Positions 1-8,200 of a stretch of DNA of 14,461 nt are shown here, in pieces; position 1 is the stretch's first letter, and each line of letters begins with the position of its first letter. Where the stretch lies: contig JBFKOL010000080.1 of assembly GCA_041628815.1 (NCBI GenBank), positions 1 through 14,461 on the forward strand, in the 5' to 3' direction. The notes beneath the pieces are model-generated. The model was given only the letters and a program-made list of their open reading frames with translations. It was not told the origin of the DNA and did not search any database. The DNA is from JBFKOL01 sp041628815 (lineage in GTDB: Bacteria > Bacteroidota > Bacteroidia > Chitinophagales > Saprospiraceae). Both the position numbers and the translations under genes were made by a program.

Positions 1-35
1 GGTAGAGAACTACCCGTCCGGGCGTTGCCCAGACG
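1..35 (+). other. Two adjacent small hairpins at the left edge
   Basis: GGTAG (1-5) pairs with CTACC (10-14) around a 4-base loop. CGTC (15-18) plus GGGC (20-23) pair with GCCC (27-30) plus GACG (32-35) around a GTT loop, with one C/A mismatch. No T-run follows, so this is not a standard intrinsic terminator. It may be the end of a structured RNA or of an upstream gene's 3' region cut by the window edge. Its function is unknown; only the pairing is seen. Confidence 0.35.
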
Positions 36-62
36 ACCGAACCCGTCTTACTGTCAAAAGTT

Positions 63-177
63 GCCCCGATAATGGCACACCCGGTGAAAACCGGCGTCGC
101 AAAGCCGCGGGTCCTTGCTCCTTTCGCGCCCGGCCTCCGCCACGAAAGCCCCAAAGATCGCCAAGCTGCCGAAGGGC
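63..177 (+). ncRNA. GEMM-I riboswitch aptamer (cyclic di-GMP class I)
   Basis: The order of conserved elements matches the GEMM-I aptamer. GGCACACC (74-81) leads into stem CCGGT/ACCGG (81-85/90-94), which is capped by a GAAA tetraloop. The receptor-side segment GTCGCAAAGCC follows (96-106). A second, long stem pairs 110-126 with 143-159: thirteen of seventeen positions pair, including one G-U, and CTTTCG/CGAAAG forms the tip. The conserved 3' end GCTGCCGAA lies at 165-173. GCCC (63-66) can close the base of P1 with GGGC (174-177). Aligned to the Vibrio Vc2 aptamer, the ligand-contacting G20 corresponds to G74 and A47 to A101. G at position 20 favours cyclic di-GMP over the 3',3'-cGAMP variant, which has A there. 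Such RNAs are common in Desulfobacterota and other proteobacteria-like groups and unexpected in Bacteroidota. Confidence 0.85.
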
Positions 178-192
178 CACAGATCACTGAAA

Positions 193-210
193 CCTTTCGA
201 TATCGGAGGT
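193..210 (+). promoter_or_regulatory. Shine-Dalgarno with sequestering helix (expression platform)
   Basis: GGAGGT (205-210) lies 5 bases before the ATG at 216. It is a strong ribosome binding site, unlike the other genes here. Bases 194-199 can pair with 204-209 around an ATAT loop (6 bp, two of them G-U), covering the site. Bases 193-199 can instead pair with 170-176 in the 3' tail of the riboswitch (7 bp, one G-U). That alternative competes with closure of aptamer helix P1. The arrangement suggests translational control: ligand-stabilised P1 frees 193-199 to mask the ribosome site. The pairings are visible; the OFF direction is inferred. Confidence 0.55.
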
Positions 211-215
211 GAATC

Positions 216-2255
216 ATGAAAGCCTTATGTGTCGTTCCCCTGGTGATCCTCGGACTCCTGCTAATGGAGGTCCAGGCGGCCGCCGCTGCCGACCACCAGA
301 TCATCGGCAGCACGTCGACCCTGATCGCCAATCGCGTCCGCACCGAGTTCACCGTCCAGGTGGGAGATAACCCCCTCAACAAGGACGAAGCCACGCTCCT
401 AGAAATCGAAAGCACCTCCAAAGGATTCCTCCCGTCGCGAATGACCACTGCTCAACGAGATGCGCAACCTGCATGGAAGCAGGGGCATGTCATCTATAAT
501 ATAACGGAAGACTGTTTACAGTCCTACAATGGTACGGAATGGGAGTGCCTCACAGATGATCAAGTCATCGACACCTTTTACATAGCAGGGGATACACTTT
601 TCATTTCCCTTGAAAATGATTCAGAAAATCCGAAAACAATAGATCTATCGAGTTACCTCGATGATATCAGCATATACAATGATAACGGCACCTTATCTGC
701 CGATAGGACAGTAGCGACAGGAGGGAATACTCTTAACATCAGTCAAGGTTTGAATGTAACGACATTTAACCCATCAGGTACGGATTTAACTATCACAAGT
801 ACTGATACGGCGGATGTGAGTATTTCCTCCGACAGCGGAACGCTGGATATTTTCGTTACGCCTGGCGCAGGAGGGGACGCGATCATTGAATCGGCCTTAG
901 GTACGAATGATCTGATCATTCGCAATGCAGATACGACCTCTGGCTCGGACTTAATGTTGGGAACCTCCAATGAAATTAAATTTACCATTTACACCACGGG
1001 ACAATTGCATTTGGAGGAATACGGATTAGGCGCGTATGATGACACGTCACCTGCGCGCCTACTTTCCGTTCAGGCGGACGGCGATATCGTCGAAACACCG
1101 CTAACAGCAGTAGGAACCGATAACCAGGGTATTGATTCTTTGTCTATTGTGAATGATTCGTTGCTGATATCGCTTGACAACAATGCCGATATTAGCCGTT
1201 TAGATCTTTCGAGTTATCTGGATAACACGGATAATCAGCAATTGAGCCTTGTGGCCAATGAGTTAATCCTGACGAACGATGCTTCAAATGTCAATCTCTC
1301 TGCGTACCTCGATAACACGGATGATCAGGCCATCGACACGCTGAGCTTTTCTTCGGGCATTTTGAGCATCTCCCTAGAAGATGATGCACAGGCTGCCATG
1401 ACGGTCGATATCAGCGGAGTAGATACAGACGACCAGGGTATTGATTCCTTGTCTATCGTAAATGATTCATTGCTTATTTCGCTGGAAGATAATGTATTGA
1501 TCAGTCGTGTAGATCTATCGGCTTACCTGGACAACACAGACGACCAAAATGCGGCGGAAGTAACGGTCAATACATCGGCTTTTGATCAAAACCTCAGTGC
1601 AGCCGATAGCACCGTACAATTGGCGCTGAACACCCTCGATGAATTGGTTGGAGGAGCAGCTTTGGACAGCTCAATTTACAACAGTGACGGCACCTTACAA
1701 GGGAACAGAACCGTTACTTTGGGAGGCAATAGCCTGACATTTGATGGGGCTACGACCGGCGATGTGATCATTGAATCGGATGGGGACGTCGGAATAGGCA
1801 CCACCACCCCTGCAGCCCGGCTCGAAGTGGCAGGTGGAGCCGTCAGGCTTAGCGCGTACGACTCTTCGGTAACAACTTTTGTGGACACACTGGCAGTTTA
1901 TATGCTTGGAACGGATGGCGAAGGCGATGTTGTTCAAATGAATACAGCCAAGAATTCGAGATGGTTTTATGCGCCTGCAGTTACAATCGATGCCAGCGCA
2001 ACTGCTACAGGACAAACAATAGACCTTCATCAAGAATACGTGAATCAATTTACCGCACCATTGGTGAAAAGCCCGGGATCGCCGTCTCAAATTCCCTATT
2101 ACCAACAAGATGAATTGTATTATATGATCACTAATTATGACAATTCCGTTCTTGGTAATGTTTCTGTCGATGCTGCCGGAGTCATGACCTACGACATTGT
2201 CAGTGTACCTTTCGATAATTATACGGTGATTACTGTTGTCTTCCTTATTAAGTAA
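216..2255 (+). CDS. Secreted adhesin-like repeat protein under riboswitch control
   Basis: Predicted exported protein of 679 aa. A signal peptide spans residues 1-25 (hydrophobic VVPLVILGLLL, then an Ala-rich cleavage region). Residues ~48-110 carry a typical Bacteroidota surface-protein opening (LLEIESTSKGFLPSRMTTAQRDA, then a VIYN...CLQSYNGTEWEC segment). The middle has beta-rich repeats of the form DNQGIDSLSIVNDSLLISL...DLSSYLDNTD, with a period of 103 aa. It also has two copies of an IYN-x-DGTL-x(3)-RTV-x(2)-GGN motif. GIGTTTPAARLEVAG (about residues 528-542) resembles the tail-fibre-like VGIGTTxPxxxLxV motif. The C-terminal ~100 residues (WFYAP to TVITVVFLIK) match a terminal region familiar in Bacteroidota proteins; no type IX sorting domain is seen. 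The ATG is fixed by the strong ribosome binding site. Codons are GC-rich up to about residue 50-85 and AT-richer after. Exact function is unknown; surface adhesion or matrix is a guess. Confidence 0.82.
   Translation: MKALCVVPLVILGLLLMEVQAAAAADHQIIGSTSTLIANRVRTEFTVQVGDNPLNKDEATLLEIESTSKGFLPSRMTTAQRDAQPAWKQGHVIYNITEDCLQSYNGTEWECLTDDQVIDTFYIAGDTLFISLENDSENPKTIDLSSYLDDISIYNDNGTLSADRTVATGGNTLNISQGLNVTTFNPSGTDLTITSTDTADVSISSDSGTLDIFVTPGAGGDAIIESALGTNDLIIRNADTTSGSDLMLGTSNEIKFTIYTTGQLHLEEYGLGAYDDTSPARLLSVQADGDIVETPLTAVGTDNQGIDSLSIVNDSLLISLDNNADISRLDLSSYLDNTDNQQLSLVANELILTNDASNVNLSAYLDNTDDQAIDTLSFSSGILSISLEDDAQAAMTVDISGVDTDDQGIDSLSIVNDSLLISLEDNVLISRVDLSAYLDNTDDQNAAEVTVNTSAFDQNLSAADSTVQLALNTLDELVGGAALDSSIYNSDGTLQGNRTVTLGGNSLTFDGATTGDVIIESDGDVGIGTTTPAARLEVAGGAVRLSAYDSSVTTFVDTLAVYMLGTDGEGDVVQMNTAKNSRWFYAPAVTIDASATATGQTIDLHQEYVNQFTAPLVKSPGSPSQIPYYQQDELYYMITNYDNSVLGNVSVDAAGVMTYDIVSVPFDNYTVITVVFLIK
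1123..1483 (+). repeat. Internal direct repeat (103-aa period) in the adhesin gene
   Basis: The 52 bases at 1123-1174 recur at 1432-1483 with only a few third-position changes, an offset of 309 bases. Both encode QGIDSLSIVNDSLLISL. The flanking SSYLDNTD/SAYLDNTD segments recur as well. This is an in-frame duplication of a beta-rich unit; the second unit diverges after about residue 445. Confidence 0.8.
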
Positions 2256-2584
2256 GTTTCTATCGTTGTTTATCTAAATCCTTTTGACGAAAAAAAAATG
2301 GGTCGTCGACTCATTGAACATGCATAGGATATTATTGAGAATAGAACTGCATAATCATTCAGTGGAATAAATCAGGACATTCCACAGGGATAATCAAGTT
2401 AAAAAAACAACTCGGAGCCACCTAGTTAGATGAAGATCTCGTCTTTGACAAAAACACATTATGTTTATTTTTAATGTGTAAATTTGTCATTTAGAGATAT
2501 TTGTCCTTATCTTGCATTCCTGGTCGGATTTTACATGACCATTGACCAACACTTGCGCATTTCTCGATAGAACCTGGATTTGAA
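2256..2584. other. Intergenic region, no gene seen
   Basis: These 329 AT-rich bases between two secreted-protein genes contain no convincing coding frame or RNA gene. They hold a 7-bp inverted repeat (GTGGAAT 2362-2368 with ATTCCAC 2379-2385, 10-base loop) with no following T-run. Near the downstream gene lies a TAAATTTG promoter-like element. No intrinsic terminator was found for the upstream gene. Confidence 0.6.
2479..2486 (+). promoter_or_regulatory. Candidate Bacteroidota -7 element (TAAATTTG)
   Basis: TAAATTTG fits the Bacteroidota -7 consensus TAnnTTTG and lies 98 bases before the ATG at 2585. No good TTTG -33 element sits 19-21 bases upstream; the nearest TTTG, at 2444-2447, is too far. 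This is a half-site only, in AT-rich DNA where chance matches are plausible. Confidence 0.35.
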
Positions 2585-4384
2585 ATGCGTCCGAAAACCG
2601 AAGGAGCTCACCTCTTTTTGATATGGGCCTTCATGGCCCTATTTGCCTGTCAAATGACAGCGCAGTGTCCCGACAAGCTATGGGATGCGTCCAATATGGG
2701 TTCTGCCTATGTTGACGGTCGTGGCAACAAAGCCATATACGGCAATTTCACAAATCTCGCAGCATCTCAGTATGTCAACGATGGGCGGCTTTATCTTTTT
2801 GGCGACATAAGAAACAATGGACATATTGGTGATGGTTTTGGACAGGAATACATTTACACCTGCGATAGCATCATCACCGTCATTTCAGGCAACGGCACAA
2901 CAGAATTTAATATCCTGGATGTAAACAATACGGGTGGTGTCGATTTGAAAAAAGAAATGATGGTCAAAACGAGGCTAAGATTCAGCAATGGTATCATCCA
3001 CACCACACGGTCACTACCAGGAGAACGCGTAACGTTCCTGAACGGCGCAACGCACCTTGCAGCCTCCGATACAAGGCATATCAATGGTACGATTAAAAGA
3101 GTAGGACAAGGGCCCTTTGTATATCCATTGGGTGATGGAGATCACCTGGCCCAACTCAAAGTACGAGGCTTTTTTGGAAGCGATGAGTTTGTTTCGGCGT
3201 ATTATTCGAGAAACCTGAATGTATTCGAATGGCTTGCTCCAGGGATTTTTCATGTTGATAGCATGGACTTTAATATAATCGATGTTCAACCTCATGAATT
3301 TTGGACGTTGGAAGGAACAAGACCAACGGAAGTGACACTTTATTGGACTTCCTACAGTGAGATCCACAACCTTGTTAACGATATCAACGATTTGGTGGTA
3401 GTAGGCTGGAAAGACGGAAAATGGAGGAACCTGGGAAAAACTGACCTTGTTCAGGTATTTAATACAGGCACCATAACCTCAAGGAACATCATTCCGAACG
3501 ATTACGAGGCACTGACTTTTGGCGTGGCTGATACCGATGGTGACGGCATTGCCGACTCCCAGGACGAAGATCCGTTTGATCCGTGTAATCCTATGCCGAC
3601 CATTGAAGCATGCACGGATAGAATTTGTGTTGAGCTTAACGCATCTGTATACCTAGAAGGGGCGCTTATGAGCGGAGGTATTGGAAGATACGGAGACAAA
3701 ATGCGGGCCGCTTTACAAGGATTTGGATATTTGCCTGGACAGATTCCTCAAACACTACTAGGTGTTGCAACCGATGCGGGACAGCCGTATTTTGTAGATC
3801 CATGGCAATATGACGGTTCCGAAGGGCAGGAATTTGATGAAATTAATGACGGCCCAGATGCAATTCCCTATGCGCAAAACGCCGTCGATTGGGTTCTTGT
3901 CAGCCTGCGATCTTCACCTCAGTCGACATCAACGCTATGTCGTAAAGCAGCATTATTGCTCGACGACGGTACTGTCCAGTTAACGGAGTTTTTTGATTGT
4001 TGCAACCTTGTTGATACAGCGTTTTATATTGTCATCGAGCACAGAAATCATTTACCAGTAATGTCGCATGAACCCGTCGTCGTGACTGATGGCACTTTGA
4101 CTTATGATTTCAGGACGCAACAGTCCTATCAGGTCCTGTTGGGTTATGGTCAGAAAGAAGTCAGGCCGGGTGAGTTTGCAATGTATGCAGGCAATGGAGA
4201 TCAAATCACATCATTTGAATCACCGACCGATATCAACACGAATGATGTCACCTTGTGGGCAAGAGACAATGGAAAACACAGTGGGTACTATTTCCAGGAT
4301 TATGACCTCAATGGAGATGTCAACGTGCATGATAAAGCCATATGGCTGCTTAACAATGGGGTTTTCACCGATGTTCCCAGGTAA
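2585..4384 (+). CDS. Secreted modular protein with dockerin-like C-terminus
   Basis: Predicted exported protein of 599 aa. The signal peptide has core FLIWAFMALFAC and probably cleaves after TAQ at about residue 27. Residues ~30-310 are a beta-rich module of a type common in Bacteroidota. It includes an ILDVNNTGGVDLKKE segment, an LRFSNGIIHTTR segment, then HINGTIKRVG and FVYPLGDGDH. A short calcium-binding-like stretch, DTDGDGIADSQDEDPFDPC, lies at about residues 317-335. Residues ~349-599 form a module shared with the end of the 2031-aa protein: YLEGAL, GYLPGQ.P, AGQPY..PW.Y, VDWVLVSLRS, IEHRNHLPVMS, and the terminal DYDLNGDVNVHDKAIWLLNNG segment. The last segment resembles a dockerin/EF-hand loop. 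No enzymatic motif is seen. The first ATG after an AT-rich leader is used, without a Shine-Dalgarno. It is probably surface-exposed; its exact function is unknown. Confidence 0.82.
   Translation: MRPKTEGAHLFLIWAFMALFACQMTAQCPDKLWDASNMGSAYVDGRGNKAIYGNFTNLAASQYVNDGRLYLFGDIRNNGHIGDGFGQEYIYTCDSIITVISGNGTTEFNILDVNNTGGVDLKKEMMVKTRLRFSNGIIHTTRSLPGERVTFLNGATHLAASDTRHINGTIKRVGQGPFVYPLGDGDHLAQLKVRGFFGSDEFVSAYYSRNLNVFEWLAPGIFHVDSMDFNIIDVQPHEFWTLEGTRPTEVTLYWTSYSEIHNLVNDINDLVVVGWKDGKWRNLGKTDLVQVFNTGTITSRNIIPNDYEALTFGVADTDGDGIADSQDEDPFDPCNPMPTIEACTDRICVELNASVYLEGALMSGGIGRYGDKMRAALQGFGYLPGQIPQTLLGVATDAGQPYFVDPWQYDGSEGQEFDEINDGPDAIPYAQNAVDWVLVSLRSSPQSTSTLCRKAALLLDDGTVQLTEFFDCCNLVDTAFYIVIEHRNHLPVMSHEPVVVTDGTLTYDFRTQQSYQVLLGYGQKEVRPGEFAMYAGNGDQITSFESPTDINTNDVTLWARDNGKHSGYYFQDYDLNGDVNVHDKAIWLLNNGVFTDVPR
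3629..4384 (+). repeat. Shared C-terminal module, copy 1
   Basis: This encodes residues ~349-599 of the 599-aa protein and is paralogous to 10662-11385. The two copies share the order LxGAx, GYLPGQxP, GQPYxxxPWxY, VDWxLVSLRS, AALLxxDG, VIEHRNHLPVMS, LTYDF, YAMxAGNG and DYDLNGDxNxxDxxIWxxNNGxF. DNA similarity persists around the EHRNHLPVMS codons (4037-4068 against 11033-11064). Confidence 0.8.
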
Positions 4385-4421
4385 TTTTTGAGCTATATTC
4401 GACGTTTACACAAAAAAAATG

Positions 4422-4455
4422 GACACAATGATGTTAAAATCATAATTTTTGTGTC
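4422..4455. other. Inverted repeat GACACAA-TGAT/ATCA-TTGTGTC
   Basis: GACACAA (4422-4428) pairs with TTGTGTC (4449-4455). TGAT (4429-4432) pairs with ATCA (4439-4442) around loop GTTAAA, leaving a one-sided bulge at 4443-4448. It lies 37 bases after the stop of the upstream gene. There is no T-run after it on the + strand; the A-tract at 4412-4419 would read as T's on the minus strand, where no gene ends. It could be an mRNA 3' hairpin or a protein-binding palindrome. Confidence 0.35.
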
Positions 4456-4494
4456 ATTTGGATGTTGTAACCCTGAACATAGTTCGTAACCTTT

Positions 4495-5067
4495 ATGCAT
4501 TGTGAGCTACTACAGTTAAATGCTTCTCGCTTGCGTGGTGCTTTTTTGCTCCTCTTAACCATCCTTGTATCGCTGACTTTTCTCCGAAGCGAAAAGGATG
4601 TTATGATGACCACCATTATCTTGATCAACAGTGAAGCCGTATTGGTCGACCTGGATGAACGGGGAGAGATATTGAATCAACATATCAGAGTAAGCGATTA
4701 CTTTACTTCCAGTCAGTCCCACGAAACATTGGTTAGAAGATCTATTAACAGGATGAAGGGACTTTCATCTGCAGATCAAAAGCCCCAAACAGTTGAACCA
4801 AAAGGTGATTCTTTCGAAGAAGTATGGGCGAGCAAAAGGCTGAAGTCCTCTTTTACAGTATGCACGGCCCATTATCTCGTCACAGGAACTGAATGTCCGG
4901 CTGAGGATTTAACTGACCAACATGATCTACGCTCGAATCAAGCTTTTGTGAATTCTGCAGGTGCAGCACCGGGGACGCCACTGTCAAATCAGGTGGAACG
5001 ATTGGATACTTGGTTTTTCCTCCCTGACCGGAAAGCTCGACTGAAATCACCCTACCTTATTACTTAG
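4495..5067 (+). CDS. Hypothetical protein with one N-terminal membrane segment
   Basis: A 190-aa open frame on the same strand as its neighbours, filling the gap between two surface-protein genes. Residues ~14-30 (GAFLLLLTILVSLTFL) form a hydrophobic segment that could be a membrane anchor or uncleaved signal. The rest is polar and has no recognised domain, with two cysteines close together in CTAHYLVTGTEC (about residues 122-133). The ATG at 4495 has no clear ribosome site. A later in-frame MM pair at about residues 37-38 would remove the hydrophobic segment, so the first ATG is preferred. Family not recognised; it could be a real accessory protein or a spurious frame. Confidence 0.5.
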   Translation: MHCELLQLNASRLRGAFLLLLTILVSLTFLRSEKDVMMTTIILINSEAVLVDLDERGEILNQHIRVSDYFTSSQSHETLVRRSINRMKGLSSADQKPQTVEPKGDSFEEVWASKRLKSSFTVCTAHYLVTGTECPAEDLTDQHDLRSNQAFVNSAGAAPGTPLSNQVERLDTWFFLPDRKARLKSPYLIT

Positions 5068-5091
5068 TTTATACTTAAATGGGCTATCCCG

Positions 5092-5108
5092 GGCCATTCC
5101 CGATGGCC
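5092..5108 (+). other. Hairpin after the 190-aa gene
   Basis: GGCCAT (5092-5097) pairs with ATGGCC (5103-5108) around loop TCCCG, 24 bases after the stop codon. It is GC-rich like a terminator stem but lacks a T-run, so it may only protect the mRNA 3' end. Terminator function is not supported. Confidence 0.3.
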
Positions 5109-5181
5109 AAAGGGCCTGTAATATCCGCCCTGATTGCCCTCAAAACGATGAATGTTAACGCCGCAATAAACATATTACATA

Positions 5182-5213
5182 TTTGTTTAATATGTATTCC
5201 TTTCTTACATTTG
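5182..5213 (+). promoter_or_regulatory. Bacteroidota-type promoter for the giant surface gene
   Basis: TTTG (5182-5185), a 20-base spacer and TACATTTG (5206-5213) match the Bacteroidota primary-sigma consensus TTTG-N19-21-TAnnTTTG exactly. Transcription would start near 5220 and give a leader of about 70 bases before the ATG at 5290. This is the best promoter match in the window and suggests that the 2031-aa gene has its own transcript. Confidence 0.65.
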
Positions 5214-5289
5214 TAGTTACCTCATCCCTGTCTACCAGCCTGGAGTGGCCTTTATGGCTCTAGCCCAATAACATCCTAAAGCTAAGAAA

Positions 5290-8200
5290 ATGATAAGAAT
5301 AGCTGCCATCACGCTATTTCTGTTGAGTGCTACTTGTGTTCTTCTTAAATCACAGCCTCCAAGTTGTTCAGATACGTTCATCTACAGTGATGTACTTTTT
5401 GTCGTAGACAACTCTGGAAGTATCAGCGATGCAGAATACAGTAGTTTTCAAAGCATAATGGTACAAACAGTAGCCAAAGTCAGAACCAACTGTCCCAATG
5501 CAAACGTGGCGATAGTGCATTACGGCGGCGTACGTGGCGACAGCACAATCATAGAATATGATTTTTCAACCGATCCAATACCATCAATCAACAGGCAGTT
5601 TTGTATTTCAAATCCATTCAGTACATGTGTCAGCGGTGATGACCTCAATGCGACCATAGGAAATATCATGACTTTTTTTACCAATGGCGACCTGAATCTG
5701 ACACCAGGTAACAGGTTGAGTGTGGTGATCATGACCGATGCATTTGGGGGGGAAGTGGGACCATGTGATTTTGATAATTGCTCTGCAATAAGGCCATATA
5801 CCAACATGGATATCCTCAAATCAAATTATGACGCAAATGTTCTTGTGGTCGGAGTAGAACCCGATGCGGATGCAGTGGAATTGGCTCCATATGCTTCAGT
5901 CGGAGGCAGCTATACAGGTCTTTTGAACAATGATTGTACCGGGACTTTTGATGATTGTATCTTGCCCCGGCAATACATTCCCATCCAATTTGCCGATGAT
6001 GTCAACATGGCATCAGACTCTATTGCCAATTCGGTTCAATGCCAGGTGATCATGATCCCGGGCATAGGGGTCAGCGCTGGCGCTGATACGACCATATGTG
6101 ACGATGGAAGCGGCATAGCAACCTTGATGGCTACACCAGAAGGAGGAACAGCACCTTTTTTCTATGAATGGGACAATGGACTAGGACTGGGTTCGACCAA
6201 AAATGTATCACCAACCGTAACTACCACATATACAGTCACAATCACAGACGCCAATGATTGTCAGGAAACCGACCAGGTGACTGTTGTCGTTGAAGCTTGC
6301 GGACCTGACTGTACGGATGACTACATATACAGCGATATTCTTTTCTTGATTGACAATTCGGGCAGCATTACGGATGCCGAATACGCAAGTTTTCAATCCA
6401 TCATGGCGATGACCATGAGCAAGGTGCAATCGTCATGTCCTTCTGCCAGGGTGGCCGTTGTGCACTACGGAGGTGATTTAGGCGACAGCACCATCATTGA
6501 ACACGATTTTACCAACAGCCCCATAACTACAATAGATCGACAGTTTTGTGTATCCAACCCATTTGGAACCTGTGTGAGTGGTGATGACTTAAACGCCGCC
6601 ATGGGTAATGTCATGAACTATTTCCAAAATGGTGATCTGAACCGACTACCCCAGAACCGGTTATCAGTCGTTGTCTTCACCGATGCTTTCGGAGGAGAAG
6701 AAGGTCCGTGCGATCTTATCAACTGCTCTGCCATAAGACCTTATACGAATGCGGGAATACTCAAAACAAACTATCAGGCCAACATACTTGTAGTTGGCGT
6801 AGAACCCGATGCGGATGCAGTAGAACTGGCGCCTGTGGCATCTGTCGGAGGACATTATACCGGTTTGATGAATAACGACTGCAGTACGGCAGTGGACGGA
6901 TGTACCAGGCCAAGACAATACATTCCCATTCAATTCAGTGATGACATCCAAATGGCATCAGACTCGATTTCAAAGGCGGTCGAATGCACGGTCATAGTAA
7001 TACCCAAAATAGCAGTAGAGGCAGGACCGGATCAGACGGTCTGTGGCAATCTTGGAGAGTCGGCCAACCTGTCGGCCGAAGCGAGCATCGGTCCTCCGCC
7101 ATATACCTTTGAGTGGAGCCATTCCCTAGGTTTTGGTCCTAACAAAACGGTAACCCCGGTAGCAACTACCACTTATTACGTGACAGCAACGGATGCCAAT
7201 ACCTGCACGGCCGTTGACTCCGTGACGATAATTGTCCAGACGTGTGATGACTGTATCGCCGATGCGGGACACCCATTGCCACATAATGAACTCTGTCTCG
7301 TCAACGGATCGGCACAACTCTATACGGATGAAAATATCGGTATCGTAAAACCATCTGGGTTTGAAGAAATTTATATCCTGACCGATGAAAATCTGACCAT
7401 CATAGACTACAAAATAGGCAAAGGCTCTTTCAACGTTAACAAGACGGGACTGTACCGCATACATACCCTGATAGCAGAAGTAAATAACAAGGCCAGCAGC
7501 GACTTTCTTGATCTGAGCATCATCAAAAAAGGCTCATCCAATTTATTCGTGATTGTTAATTGTATTGAACAACACGATATCTGTGTGGATTTCGACTTTC
7601 CAGGGCGGGTACACCTTGTGCATGGCCCGGACCACATGATGTGCATGACTTTCGAAAATTCGATCAACCTGTGCTCTGATGGTATAGACAATGACAATGA
7701 TGGGCTCGTAGACTGCGCAGATGATGACTGCCACGAATTGATTAACTGTCTCGAGAACACCTTGATAGCATGCAATGACCTCTTTGATAATGACAGGGAC
7801 GGTCTGGTAGACTGTTATGATCCAGACTGTTTCCAGTTTATTAAATGCTTCGAACGTGATGAACAGTGTGGCGATGGCATCGACAACGACGGAGATGGAT
7901 TGGTCGACTGTGCCGACAACAGTTGTTCTGGTTCGTATTTATGCGAAGAAAAAGATGCCTTTACATGCCTGGATGGACGTGATAACGACAGTGATGGTCT
8001 CATAGATTGTGAAGAACCTTCTTGCAAGAAATTTTTGGTTTGTGCTGAATACAGTATTGAAGCGTGCAGTGACGGCATTGACAACGATTTCGATGGACTG
8101 GTGGACTGTGCCGATGGGGACTGCCAGAAGATATATGCCCAAGTCTGCGTCTGGAAGGAACAGTCCGGTGATTTCTGTAGTGATGGGCTGGACAATGACG

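Noticed and set aside
1695..2108. Minus-strand 137-codon open frame inside the adhesin gene
   Set aside because: It lies wholly inside a better-supported gene, with no recognisable domain.
2362..2385. 7-bp inverted repeat as terminator of the adhesin gene
   Set aside because: It lies over 100 bases after the stop codon and has no T-run on the + strand.
4104..4391. Plus-strand 95-codon frame over the end of the 599-aa gene
   Set aside because: It is a frame-shifted shadow of the shared C-terminal module; the main frame is intact and paralogous to the giant protein's end.
5365..7251. Assembly duplication of the VWA-PKD unit
   Set aside because: The copies differ throughout, including many third positions and a one-codon length change, so they are old paralogous units.
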